DNA from: Chamaecrista fasciculata
Lineage: Eukaryota; Streptophyta; Magnoliopsida; Fabales; Fabaceae
Direction of reading: 5' to 3'
Assembly: GCA_003254925.1 (NCBI GenBank)
Contig: QANZ01033928.1
Coordinates: forward strand, 94,190 to 158,189
DNA length: 64,000 bases
Position numbers and translations under genes: made by a program. Of the stretch, positions 49,613 to 60,881 are shown piece by piece (the stretch's first letter is position 1; every line of letters starts with the position of its first letter). The notes under the pieces are model-generated. The model did no database searches. It was not told the DNA's origin and was given only the letters and a program-made list of their open reading frames with translations.

Positions 49613-49800
49613 AAATAGGTCCTTCTAACATGTGTCCTAAGGACACATGTTAAAGTTTCTTTTGATTGGTCAAATGAACTTTTAAACATTAAAAATTATC
49701 TTTTAAATGAATTTCGTAGATTTCAATATATGATGCTCTACTAACCAATCAGAAGAAATCTTAAAATGTGCCCTAAAGACACATGTTAGATAAATCCATA
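49613..49800. mobile_element. Small inverted-repeat element with inner perfect palindrome
   Basis: The left arm (CTAACATGTGTCCTAAGGAC, then AAGTTTCTTTTGATTGGTC) pairs with the right arm, which in complement reads CTAACATGTGTCTTTAGGGC and then AAGATTTCTTCTGATTGGTT. Within the left arm, 49627-49651 is itself a perfect palindrome with 11-bp arms (AACATGTGTCC) around TAA. About 190 bp in all; I could not fix the target duplication. Confidence 0.6.
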
Positions 49801-49872
49801 TAAATATTATGAGGAAATAAAAAATCTAGCAAAATGTGACGCCTATGTATTATATATATACATTAAGAATAT

Positions 49873-50371
49873 GGCAAAAGTATTAATTTCGTCCCCAAAC
49901 TTTACACAAACTGTCAATTTTGTCCCCAAACTTTTGTTGCTGTCAACTTCGTCCTCAAACTTTACACCAACTCTCAATTTCATCCCCAATCTTTTTTTGC
50001 TGTCAATTTTATCCCCAAATTTTACATCAACTGTCAATTTCGTCCCCGATCTTTCACAGTTTCGTCAATTTTATCCTTTGACTAATTTCTTTTAATAAAT
50101 TAACGACAGTCTGCATCCTGTTTTTGAATCTAAATTAGGATTTGAGTTTCTTTTTCTATCAATTTTACATTATATATCGTTAGCCACATAGATTTTGTCG
50201 TCAATATTTGGCTAAAGTAAGAGCAAAGGATAAAATTGACCAAAATATGAAAGATTGGGGACGAAATTGATAGAAAAAAAAATTTTGGGGATGAAATTGA
50301 CAGCAAAGAAAGATTGAGGACGAAATTGACAGCAGATGTAAAGTTTGGAGACGAAATAGGTACTTTTGCCG
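49873..50371. mobile_element. 499-bp TIR element, Mutator-like MITE
   Basis: Ends GGCAAAAGTATTAATTTCGT and, in complement from the right, GGCAAAAGTACCTATTTCGT. The flanks are the 9-bp repeat TAAGAATAT (49864-49872 and 50372-50380), with one extra G at the right end. Each arm consists of several tandem units like CCCCAAACTTTACACAAACT then GTCAATTTCGT, about 35 bp each, with four to five units on the left and their complements on the right. Open frames in it are by-products. Confidence 0.8.
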
Positions 50372-50380
50372 TAAGAATAT

Positions 50381-52474
50381 AATAAGATTGTTTCGTGGCA
50401 GTTGCTAGTGTTGGGTCTGGGTGGCCCCAATTGACCTACAATCATTCAAAGTCTATATATGAAGAATATGTTAATTGGTGCAGATCTTATTAATTGTGGT
50501 AAGTTGATGTCGTGTTTCAAGATCCCTATTTGAGAGATTATAATGTAATCACTAATCAGTCTTCTGATAAGTTTAAGAATTGAAGCAGATGCAAATAATG
50601 AAATAAGTAAATACTATATTGCACATCTGACATCTAGCTCCCTACTTAGCATGCATGACCTTATAGATATGAGATTTATCAAATTAAGTTTGCACACACA
50701 CACACACACAGAGAAGGGGGTAAGTAGGGTTAAAAAAGTAGGATATTGGGTGATTATTTAAAAAAAGCAGTAATGAGAGGTGAATAGAAATAATTAGAAG
50801 AATGGTGATAATGGTGTGAACGCGCAGACCCGTCAAATGGTGAAATGCATAAAAAAAAGCATGGTACCGACCAAACAAATTACGTTTCTTTTGTCCATAA
50901 CACGCATTAAAGAAAACCCCATTTGTTGATAGTGACCCCATTTCTGTCGTATTAGGGAATATTTTCAAGACATAAACAGCTAATTCACTAAGGACACTGG
51001 ATAATAAGACATGAAGCAAAGCAGGATAATCTGCACAAGAAAGGTGATTAACAAAAGTCTTGAATTAAATTAACAACTCACATTAATTCAATTATTTTTT
51101 GGTGTAAGACGGAGGGAAGGCAACCCAAAACCCCAAGACAAAAATAATACTACTATAAGAATAACATAATAATAATATTTTAATAACAGGGGTTAAGAAA
51201 GTCAACAAAAGACAGGGTTCCATGTCTTTGTCCAAGCTTAGCTGTTTCTGCCACTTAGTGACACCCATTAATTAAACAGTTTAAAGCAATCCCAACGAGT
51301 AAAATATTATAATTGGATTTTTGGGGGTTTGGGGGTTTGTGGGTTCCCTAGCCTAAAAGTGGTCCCTAGGCCTAAGAGGCTAAGGATACATCCAAAATTC
51401 CCAACTACTAAAAATTAAAAAATAAAATGAGAAAAGAAAAAAAGACTCCCCGTCAAAACAAATCCAAATTCCTGTTTTTGCTGTTTCCCCAAGCTCCAAA
51501 CAGGCCTATCTAGAATAGGCAATAAGAAGATGACAAGAATTAATCAAATTTGATGTTGAAAGATAGCCAAGTTCATGATTCAAACTCCTGCCAATCATTC
51601 TTCCTGTTCAAGGTTTTTCATGTCCTTGTGGTTCAATGAGGATGGTCCTCTTTGCCTACTCTCTGTCTCGTTCTTTTGTGACTCATGACTCAGCAAAACA
51701 CATAATAATGTTAATAATAATAATAATACATTAATACTCGTTTATGTTCTGCATTGCACGGTTTTCAGTGACTATAATTACGCGAATATGATGTTTCATA
51801 CCAAACTGGGATGGATGCAGAGAGATTACTACTAATCACTCAGATTCGTGATTGCTATGGATGGAGATTCTAGTACAAGAGAATTGAATTGAGTGACACA
51901 TCCTTAAGATGAGGAGAGAATGAAGCAGAGAATAGAGCATTTTGCTTGCTTGTGCGAAACCCAAAAAAACAAAGGGCAAACAAACAAACCATTTATATAT
52001 TATAACTAGAACAGACATGTATTACATACAAGTTCATAACAGGAGGGGACCTGATGCAATTGTTCATATTCCGAAAACGAATATGATATGGCTACAACAA
52101 GACAAGAATCCATTAAACTGTCAAACAAATCCATCAATGAAGGCTTGTCCTTGAGATCCTCCCTCTTCTGTTACTGAAAGGTCAAAAGGTTAAAATGGGG
52201 GGTAAGGTTTTGTTGTATACGGTGGCTCCAACCATACCCCACAAAATGAAACAGAGTTTCTGGCTCAGCAAACTCAAATTGTTGTTGACCACCATGGATG
52301 TTGTTATGACGGTAAGAAGTAAAATGCTACACAATTTTATCACCACCACACACCAACCATCACTATGACAACAAGACCAAAAAGTGGATGATACATGAAA
52401 AAGAGATAGAACCCAAGAGAAATATGGTCAAGCTTTTGTTATGTATGTGGCCTCCTGTAGGTAAGGTTAAGTAG
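50381..52474. other. Intergenic DNA downstream of GID1
   Basis: No gene seen. A (CA)8 run is at about 50693-50708. Runs such as GGTTTGGGGGTTTGTGGGTT lie near 51325. The part next to 52474 is likely GID1 3' UTR. Confidence 0.45.
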
Positions 52475-52531
52475 AAGTAGTAGTAATAGTAATAGTAATA
52501 GTAATAGTAATAGTAATAGTAATAGTAGTAT
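52475..52531. repeat. AATAGT hexanucleotide microsatellite
   Basis: About nine units of AATAGT/TAGTAA directly downstream of the GID1 stop codon, in its probable 3' UTR. Confidence 0.9.
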
Positions 52532-52542
52532 TATATTAACAG

Positions 52543-54132
52543 TTAAGATGGATTGACGAAGTTGTTGATCTCCTCCATAAGGGTATAGAAATGATCATTA
52601 TTTGGCAAGAAGTAGAACCCAATGGTGGCCTCCTTGAGATACAGGAGTTTAACCTCATGACCAGAATTCTCAAGACCTTCCGCATACGATATTTGCCAAT
52701 CTTGAAGAAGATCCAAACCAGCCACACAAACCAGAGTCTTTGGAAATCTCAGTCCCACGAGGCTTTTCCCTCTTGGACCAAAAGGATTACATGCTGGATG
52801 ATCTCTATCTTCACCTTCAGGCAAAAACGCCCTCCAATACCAATCACGATCTTGCAATCTCACAAAATACTTCCCATCTAATCTCTTCTCTGACTCTGTT
52901 CTCTTCTGCCCCCCAAATAACGGATGCAGCAGAATATTCCCCAACACCTCTATATCCTCCTCCGCCGCTCTCGCCGCAACGTGGTGAACGATGTTCCCGC
53001 CGGAGCTATCTCCGGCGAGGTACACGTGGACTTTCGAGTCCTTCCCACTCTGAAGCCATGATCTTGATTTGACCCACTTCAGAGCATTCCACCCATCCTC
53101 GTACGCACATGGGTACCGATGCTCCGGCGACCGGCGGTAGTTAACGGAGACGACGACGGCCTTACAAATGCTGACGAGGCGGCGGCAGAAGGTGTCGTAG
53201 ATGGCGCTGTTAGCGGAGGAATGAGAGAAGCTTCCGCCGTGGAAGAAGATTATGACGGGGACGATGTTTGTGATGCTTAAGGGCTTTTCGAGTTCTATAA
53301 TGCCATAGTGAGCTTCGTTTTCTGGAGCTGGTTGATATACACGATTGAACAAACCGGTGTTTCGATCCACGTGGTCGAATGAGAAAACTCCGTCTACCGG
53401 AATTGTATTGGCGGGGACCTTACGGTCAAGAAACTCGGCCAATTCGCGATTGAAGGTTCCATCGGCGCGTCTGAGAAGATTGTAGGCGAGCTTGAAATTG
53501 GAGATGAGAACCCAAGTATTGAGTGGAACAACACTCTACAGAATGAATGCAACCAACAATGAAGAAAATTAGCCAGAGGAAGATTATTGAAGAAAAGGAA
53601 TCAAATATCACGAGTGCCCAAATAGAAAACAAACTGGTTTAGGTATGTTCCAAAATAAGCCCCCCTCAAATCTTTCAAAATTCAATAACGAGAAAAAATA
53701 TTTAAACTAGCACACCAAATCAAACTCCAATTTTTCTACTTGCCAGAACAAGAAACCTGAGGCCTACATGGAAGAAATAGAAAGTACAAGAAAAATGAAG
53801 CCAATCCATAAACGCCTTACATCATTAACCGGAATCATGGATAGACAAAAGGCAAGGAAAGAAAGAAAGAAAAAAGATTCCACCTAAGAATATCCATCCA
53901 GTCCTTGCAATTGAAGTTAAAGATGAGAACTTTTCCCTCAGAGTGATGACCCAAAATCAACATAACCTCGCATCATCGCATAATTACAAGGGAGAAGAAA
54001 GAAAAACAAGCAAGGAAGGTTGGAAGCAATGACGCAAAGCACAAGGAAAAGGGCCAAAAAAATTCGGAGAGGATGAAAAGTGAAGGGTGGTACCTTGGAT
54101 TCATTGAGGTTGACCTCATTGCTACCAGCCAT
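52543..54132 (-). CDS. GID1B: Gibberellin receptor GID1, GID1B-type
   Basis: Two exons, 54132-54094 and 53535-52543, joined in phase 0 after NLNESK; 343 residues. The short first exon splitting the N-terminal lid is the GID1 gene plan. GID1 binds bioactive gibberellin in a lipase-like pocket; the lid then closes and DELLA repressors are recruited for SCF-mediated breakdown, mainly in the nucleus. Seen: lid residues MAGSNEVNLNESK; TWVLISNFKLAYNLLRR; oxyanion loop HGGS (112-115); GDSSG with Ser 190; Asp 288; and Ile 318 in ATIGFYF where hormone-sensitive lipases have the catalytic His. That replacement is diagnostic of a receptor and not an esterase. FDHVD and NNDHF favour the GID1B branch. The leader should lie at 54133-54570; a TATA-like CATAAATAG in complement is near 54575. 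Confidence 0.95.
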
Positions 54133-56462
54133 GTCTGTCCTTCTCTCTAATCTTTATAAACAAGGATTCAAACCAAAACCAATACGCCTAAAATCCGACA
54201 GTGATCCTCAGAGGAACCACACTTTTATGCCGCCTCATAACAAAAAAGAACAAAAAAAACTTCGATGGCAGAGAAGAACAAGACGTGAAATAGAAAGGAT
54301 TGAAGCGATGGATGCGAAGAGAGGAAGCAGAGAAGTGATGAAAGTCTCTGAATCTCTCTCCCCTTGAATAAGAAGAGAGGGTTGTATATGATGAAACAGA
54401 GAAGTAAAGAGATCAGAGATAGGAGTTAAAGAAAAAATAAAGGAGGGAGGTGTGAGAAGGATAAGAAAGAGGAAGAAGAAGAAGAAAGAAGGGTGAGAGA
54501 GTCAAACGCAAAGCAACGACGGGGATGGACGGAGACGAAAGAGACGACAAAGCGGGCGGCCGAATTAAACTATTTATGTGGGTCCCTCCATTTCCGATTT
54601 ATTTTTACATTTTATTATTATTATTATTATATTATTAAATATTAAATTTTGGGTTTTGTTTTTTGCTAGTGTAGATGGAGAGAGAGAGAGAGAGAGATGA
54701 AATGAAATGACCAGTGACTTGGCCGAGAGGTATTGGCAGTCTCTCATTTGGCCTTGTTTACAGAATTGGTTAACACAAAGTTTTCATCATTTGTAATTTG
54801 ATTTTTAAAATGTTATCAAATTAATAATTCAATTTATCATCATATTAATATTATTAATTTAACAAATAATATTATTTAAGTTAACATAATTTAAAAATTA
54901 TTAATCAAAAGGTTATCAAATTAAAAATGAATTTAATTCATGATTAACAGAAAAAAAAGAATTTAATTCATTAATTAAAAAATTATTCAATCATATTAAT
55001 GTTATAGTGATAACTAAGCTTAAAAATATAAAATTATAATTATTTAAGTTAACATAATTTAAATATAATAAGAATTACTTTTTAAATTGATAAAACGAAT
55101 ATATTTTTAAAATTTTAATTAAAAATAAGAATAAAATTATATAAAGAAAAAAATATAAAAAAAAAATCTTAAACCAAACGTATTTATATGCGCTGTGGGC
55201 TGTGGCGTCGGCCGTGTGTTATTTTGTTTTAAGTGATTAACTTTCACGATATTAATGTTTTCTTGTCATTTAGTTTGTAATATGATATGATATGATAGGA
55301 AAATGATTTTAAAAAAGCTGCAAGGTTTATCATTATCATTGTTATTACCATGATGTTGTTTTTACTGAAGAAAATAGTGCAATTTTGAGGGGGGGAAATG
55401 TAACATTTAGATTATAACAAACGAAACCAGAAATATATGGAGAGAGAGAGAGAGAGATTTGGGTAGCTTAAAGTTAAGGGGAAAGTAAGAAGGAATTGAG
55501 AGATTGAGGGATGGGTAAATGAATGATGAGAGATAAAGTGAAAATGAGAGGAAAAAGAGAGGATTTAGAATAGAAAGAAGGAAATGAGAATGGGGATGGG
55601 CAGCTTTAGTTTTTAACCAAAAGTACATTTTAACAAAGAGACAGTAAGTAGATCTGGAACTAGTCAAAAAACAGCCTCTGCCAATAGCGGTACCCATTGG
55701 AAAATCTCAAATGACCCTCCAAACTGGAAACTTGAAAGAGAAACACACAATGCAAATGCAATGGGAAAACAACATTAAACAAATAAGTTTGCTTTCCTTT
55801 GCTTTGCTGCGTGCACCCCACGCCAAGGCACGTGGCGACAAAGGGTTCCGTCTTCACGCTTTTGCCCTCTCTCCCTACCCCATTATTCCCAAAATGCCAC
55901 TGACTATGACACGTGTTTTGTCCGTTACCGCCTAGCGCGTGACGGCATGTTTTTTGTCAGAACGCAGTTTTCTTTTTCTTCTTCGCTTTGCTTTTGTTAT
56001 ATATTCTTAAGGAAGAAAATAAATGGAATTCATTTGTGTTGTGGACTTGTGGGGGGTTCTGGATTTTGTCGTATTGGGTCCCACTCTCCTGGTGTTTTTG
56101 TGTTCTATGGGACCCTCTTCGCTTCTAGCGGCTCTGATCTTTTCTCATTTCATCTACGGACGGGGTCTCTACACTCGACACGTGTCGTCCCATCTTTACC
56201 TTTTCTATTTCATTGATTAGATTAGATTAGATATTTCTCCGTGACGTTTGATGCGCGACGCACGGGTGTATCGCACCCGTCCATTCACCTTCCTTTTACA
56301 TCATACATACACATCTCATTTTTTTTTATTTTAAATAAATATGGATTCAATAATCTATTTTATATTCAATTTTTTTAAATCAAGTTTTTTACCATTAATT
56401 TTTTTTTTGTCTTTGCATATTTATATTTATTTTATTTTAATATCTGATATATCATTATTTGG
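54133..56462. other. GID1 leader/promoter and intergenic DNA
   Basis: 54133-54580 is purine-rich on the plus strand (so CT-rich in the GID1 leader). A (GA)n run of about 20 bp is at 54678-54697 and another at 55440-55457. 54780-55180 is extremely A/T-rich. 55800-56290 is less AT-rich, with ACACGTG and CACGTGTC motifs (55908-55917, 56178-56186), but has no gene I can support. Confidence 0.45.
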
Positions 56463-56925
56463 ACGTTTGCCTACTCGGTTCTCGTACTAAGCCGAATCCT
56501 CTTCTCGAACTCCTCGGGGCGTCCTCGAAGTGGTCAAAATCCTCTCTACGAAGTTCGGGCCATCCCTAGACTTGATCAAACCCACGTTCTCCATTCTAAT
56601 GGTGCCCGGGCCTTGCATGTCTCACATTCACCCACGATCACTTTGTTCCACAATTCTCAGCCTCCACCTCCTCCTCTGATGGGGATCGTGGGCTCAAACG
56701 TGCAGTGTCCCATTTGCCGGCCACCTATTCTCTCTACTCTATAAATACTGTTCAACCCAGCGAGTTTCAGGTTAGCTACTATCTTCCACTCAGAACTCTC
56801 CTACTCTTTTCTAACTTGAGCGTTAGAGTGTTCTTCGCAGGCCCCTGTGAAGTTCTTTTGCAGGACACTTTGTCTCTCACTCTTGCTCCAGCAACCCACT
56901 TTTGAACTAGGTAAGTCCATTCCTT
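56463..56925 (+). repeat. Possible LTR fragment of a Ty3-type element
   Basis: A non-AT-rich block, beginning near GGTTCTCGTACTAAGCCGAA, with a TATA-like CTATAAATACTG at 56740 and a transcribed-leader-like part with TAACTTGAGCGTTAGAGTG, GCAGGCCCCTG and TTGCAGG. This last part resembles 5520-5590. No coding domains are next to it, so it may be a solo or broken LTR. Ends not determined. Confidence 0.4.
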
Positions 56926-57794
56926 ATTTTAGTTTATCTATCTCTAAAATAAATTTTTCTAATTATTATTATTATTTTTAGGATAAATTACATATAAGTT
57001 TCATGTGGTTTGACTAATTTACTAAAGGGTCACTATGATTTAAAAAGTGACAAATAAGTTATTGTGATTTACTCCATTAACAAAAAAGGTCCTCGAAGGT
57101 ATTCATCATTCAAAACTAATGGAATTATTATAACAATGTGCAACTCACATGACCCATTTCCATATACTCAATACTTAATTTTCGAGGTTCAGAGAATAAA
57201 TATTAAAAATAAAACACTAAAATAAATTTTTGACAAAAATATAGCGAGGGAAGGAAAGTTGGTCTGATAAGGCAATCCTAAGATTCTTTCCCGACTCTAT
57301 CGCTAAAGGAAAGAAATGAAAATAAAAAAGGAATTTTCTTTTTGTTGTTTTTTTTATCACCTTTGCTCGGTTCTATTTCTATCCATCATAAATGTATCAT
57401 AGTGGGCATCCTTCTGTTCTCTATGTCCTACAATATTGCTTCCTTATTCTATTCCTTCTCACCTCAAAATTGATACGCTATTCACGTAATTTGCTCACAT
57501 TTTTTTTAAGAAAAAGAAATTTCTCTTTATAGTTTATACGACAAAAACCTAATTTCTATCCCTAAAAGATAAATTTAAATATTTTAAAATGGAAGCTCTC
57601 ACGTATCAAAGAGATAAAAAGTAGTAAGTAGTTAAGATTAAATTCATTTTGGCAAGAACCTTTTTGAAAATCAAACAAATTTATCTTTTGTATTTTGTAG
57701 GATGGAATCTATGTAAACGTAAACCCTCTTGGTATAAGGAAGTGCAGGCTTTGCATCAGCAGCTGATGCACCTTGCGAAAAAGGAAGCAAATTA
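56926..57794. other. Intergenic DNA with half-MITE-like stretch
   Basis: 56985-57075 has GGATAAATTACATATAAGTT and TTCATGTGGTTTGACTAATT, phrases typical of one end of a plant MITE, but I find no matching right end. No gene. Confidence 0.4.
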
Positions 57795-57803
57795 TAATAT
57801 TTA

Positions 57804-58102
57804 GAGTAAACTAATAATTTAATTTCTAAAAAATTAAAACGATATACTTTTTAGTCCCTGAAAGATTAAAACGGTATATTATTTAATTCATGAAAATGAC
57901 TAATTAATATATTATTTTGATCTTTCAGGGATTAAATTATATATTTCAATTTTTCAGGGACCTAGTTGTCAGCTTTGTGATCTTCGAGGGACCAAATTGT
58001 TAGTTTACTCTANCTTTCAGGGATTAAATTATATATTTAAATTTTTCAGGAACCTAGTTGTCAGCTTTGTGATCTTCGAGGGACCAAATTGTTAGTTTAC
58101 TC
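57804..58102. mobile_element. 299-bp TIR element with internal tandem duplication
   Basis: Ends GAGTAAACTAATAATTTAAT and, in complement from the right, GAGTAAACTAACAATTTGGT. The perfect 9-bp direct repeat TAATATTTA flanks it (57795-57803 and 58103-58111). Its right portion is doubled: the block with CTTTCAGGGATTAAATTATA through TTAGTTTACTCTA occurs twice (about 57924-58012 and 58015-58103), with an N at 58013 at the joint. Confidence 0.8.
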
Positions 58103-58111
58103 TAATATTTA

Positions 58112-60518
58112 TCATAATTTTAACTTTGCATCAGGTTTTCATCCCGTATGTGAAGGGAAAAGCCTAAACGAAACGACACATGGTGAAGGGATACAATTAT
58201 TTATCTTGGATGAGAGTGTAATTATAAGCAAATAGCTGGAATGGGGATTGAGGTGAATAAATTAAAAAGAGTAGAAGCAGAAAGGTGAAGAATAATTAAA
58301 AAGGAAAATAAAGGGAGTAAGAGTGTGTGTGAGAGAGAGAGAGGTGCATTTATTATTGTAATTTGGATGCATATGGTGTCGTAATAGAAAGAGGCGGTGG
58401 TGGCTAAGCATGTGCCACACATATACACAAAAATTATACCAAACATATTGCCGTGTTGTTTACAACTTCTTGTTTCTTCCTCTGCTTCCTTTTCTTTTCC
58501 TTTTTCTTCTTCCTCTCTCTCTCTCTCTTTATTCAATACCCCCATACATTTGTACCCTTTTGGAGCAGTGAATATTTACATCTTAGTATTGTTATCATTA
58601 TTTAATTATAATTAAAATAAAATTAAAGAGAGAGAGAGAGAAAGAGAGAGAGTTGTCGATGATCGATAACGTGCGGCCCACCATTGGTTTTGGCCTTTTG
58701 TGTGTTAGGTCAACAACTAGGAACAGCTTTTGGCTTCTTGTGCCGATTGCCTCACACTCCCACCAAATACTATTTACTAATTACTCTTCATTTCTCTCTC
58801 TCTTATTAATATCACTCACATTTCCTTTACACTCTCTTCCAAGTAACCACTCCTTTCTCCTTATTCTTTTCTTTTCCCTCTTCTTTGTTTTTTTATCTGT
58901 CCCATCCTATTCATCAATCTATCATCTTCTTCACTCTATCTTTGTTCCTCCTACCTATTAATAATTTAATATATATACATATCATCCTAATTCAACTATA
59001 ATCTTCTTCTAAATTCAAATTTAAATTATGGTTAACCCAACCTAGTATCTTGTCTTTCTTTCGATCCCCAAAGCCCAAACCATTCCTCTAAGCAACCAAG
59101 GGTCCCTCTTCGCTTTGGATCATAATAATAGTATATATATATATATATAAGCAATAGGGATGGTAACCACTAACCACTAACCGGTAATCTAATCTCAGAG
59201 TAATCCCGCCCTTTAATTTGTTCATCTCGGCAGATGAAAACATCAGACATGCATATATCAGGGTCTTCAGAGTCTAGTTCTGTATATTTTTTCTTGAAGA
59301 TTGATTCAAATTAACGGAGGGGAAAAATAAAGGAAAGTGGTGTTAATTATATTCTTCCCTTCTCAGGGATCCAATGAGAAATAGGAAAGGTGCATAAGGA
59401 TAATGTCCACTTGTACAATTGGGCATGATGGTAACCACATACGAGAGATAATATGGTCATTTGGACACAAAATAGATTATTTACACTACTGTTTTCAAAA
59501 TTAGATAGATTAAACTGAAATTTAACCACTGGTCCAATCTATCTCTTAAACTGAAAATAATCAACAATTAAAGGCCAATCCAGTTGATGCTGGGAAGGAA
59601 ATATACTATTTAAACTCATGATTTTAGACCCCACGATAAACGTGTTTACTGCTGAATCAAGCCGGTCCTTCTCAACAATAAAAAACTATAAAATTAACAC
59701 GAAGCGAACAATCTTAAGATTGAACTGGGTCATTTTTTGTTCTTTCTTAGTATGGATCACAATGATAATGTTTTAAAATTGTTTTTTCTTATTAAACTTA
59801 AACTCAAAATAATATGTTGCTTGTTAAGTTTCAGTTTAACATTTAATTGATATCTTATTCTCTCTATTTTCACTTTTTTGGTATGTGTTAATTTATTTTT
59901 TTATTATATTTAATTAATTATATTATTTTTAATTTATTTAATTGTTATAATCTAATTTTGATTTAATTGTTCAACCTTAAATTAATATTTGAATCGGTTC
60001 GATGAACAAATTCTTAAAACATTAATTTACGAAAATAGATCTTCTAAAGTTCTTTTATCTACATTTCTTGTAGAGTATGAGAGATAAAAGGAAGAGAGAA
60101 TAAGAGAGAGAAAGAGAAAATATGATTTTACATATTTTTATTTCATGAATTTTATATTTTCTCTCTCTTTTTTCTTACTTTTCTCTTTTTAAATCTATAA
60201 AAAATATAGAGAAAGAAACTCTGAACAATTCAATCCCTTAATTTACACCTTCATAGACATACATACACATGTAAAATATGTATGTGTGTGTATATGCAAT
60301 GGCATCGTGAATGTATTAATTTTGAGTGGCTATTTTACCTGCAGCGTGTGAGAATATGATTGTACAAAGTGTTTGGCTTTAGTTATTAGGTCACCTTTAA
60401 GGCCACTAGGGCTGCCTTTTGCATTGGGTATAAAAAGACAAAGGATGCTATGTGCAATGAATGTAATAGGGTCGTTGGAAGGATTAATTCCCTCTTGTGA
60501 TTAATTATAATACAAACA
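58112..60518. other. Intergenic DNA
   Basis: No gene supported. CT-rich and GA-rich runs lie at 58330-58342, 58509-58528 and 58627-58650, and a (TA)n run at 59133-59149. Small open frames around 58650-58960 are low-complexity Ser/Leu/Phe readings of CT-rich DNA. Confidence 0.4.
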
Positions 60519-60527
60519 CCCCCACCC

Positions 60528-60872
60528 TAGGAAGCATGGACACTTCATTTTGAAGGCGTGTCGCCGTGTCAGACACGTGTCAGTGTCCGACACTCATATG
60601 ACACCGACACGACACATATCCATAAATTTTAGAATATAAATCAATTTTTTGTAACTTTAACATGATAGGCAAGAGAAAATAATAATAGATATGACATATA
60701 TTATGAATAAAAATTGTAATTTTTTATTTTTTCATTAAAAATTATGAATATTTAATTATTTATATATATAAATATATGCCGTGTCGTGTCGCGTAATTTT
60801 GAAAGTTTGACGTGTCGCTGTGTCCGTGTCCGTGTCGTGTCCCGTGTCCGTGTCAGTGTCCATGCTTCATAG
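60528..60872. mobile_element. 345-bp TIR element with GTGTCCG-rich ends
   Basis: Inverted ends around GAAGCATGGACACT, followed inward by many GTGTCCG/CGTGTC steps that also pair. The perfect 9-bp direct repeat CCCCCACCC flanks it (60519-60527 and 60873-60881). The middle is AT-rich. No coding capacity. The target duplication fits a Mutator-like origin. The ends themselves are imperfect for the first few bases (TAG against CTAT). Confidence 0.75.
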
Positions 60873-60881
60873 CCCCCACCC

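Noticed and set aside
52543-54132. Carboxylesterase (CXE) instead of GID1
   Set aside because: The His of the catalytic triad is replaced by Ile, and the GID1 lid MAGSNEVNLNES with its separate exon is present.
56023-56220. Two overlapping plus-strand frames of 65-89 codons
   Set aside because: Hydrophobic, low-complexity reading without family resemblance or splice context.
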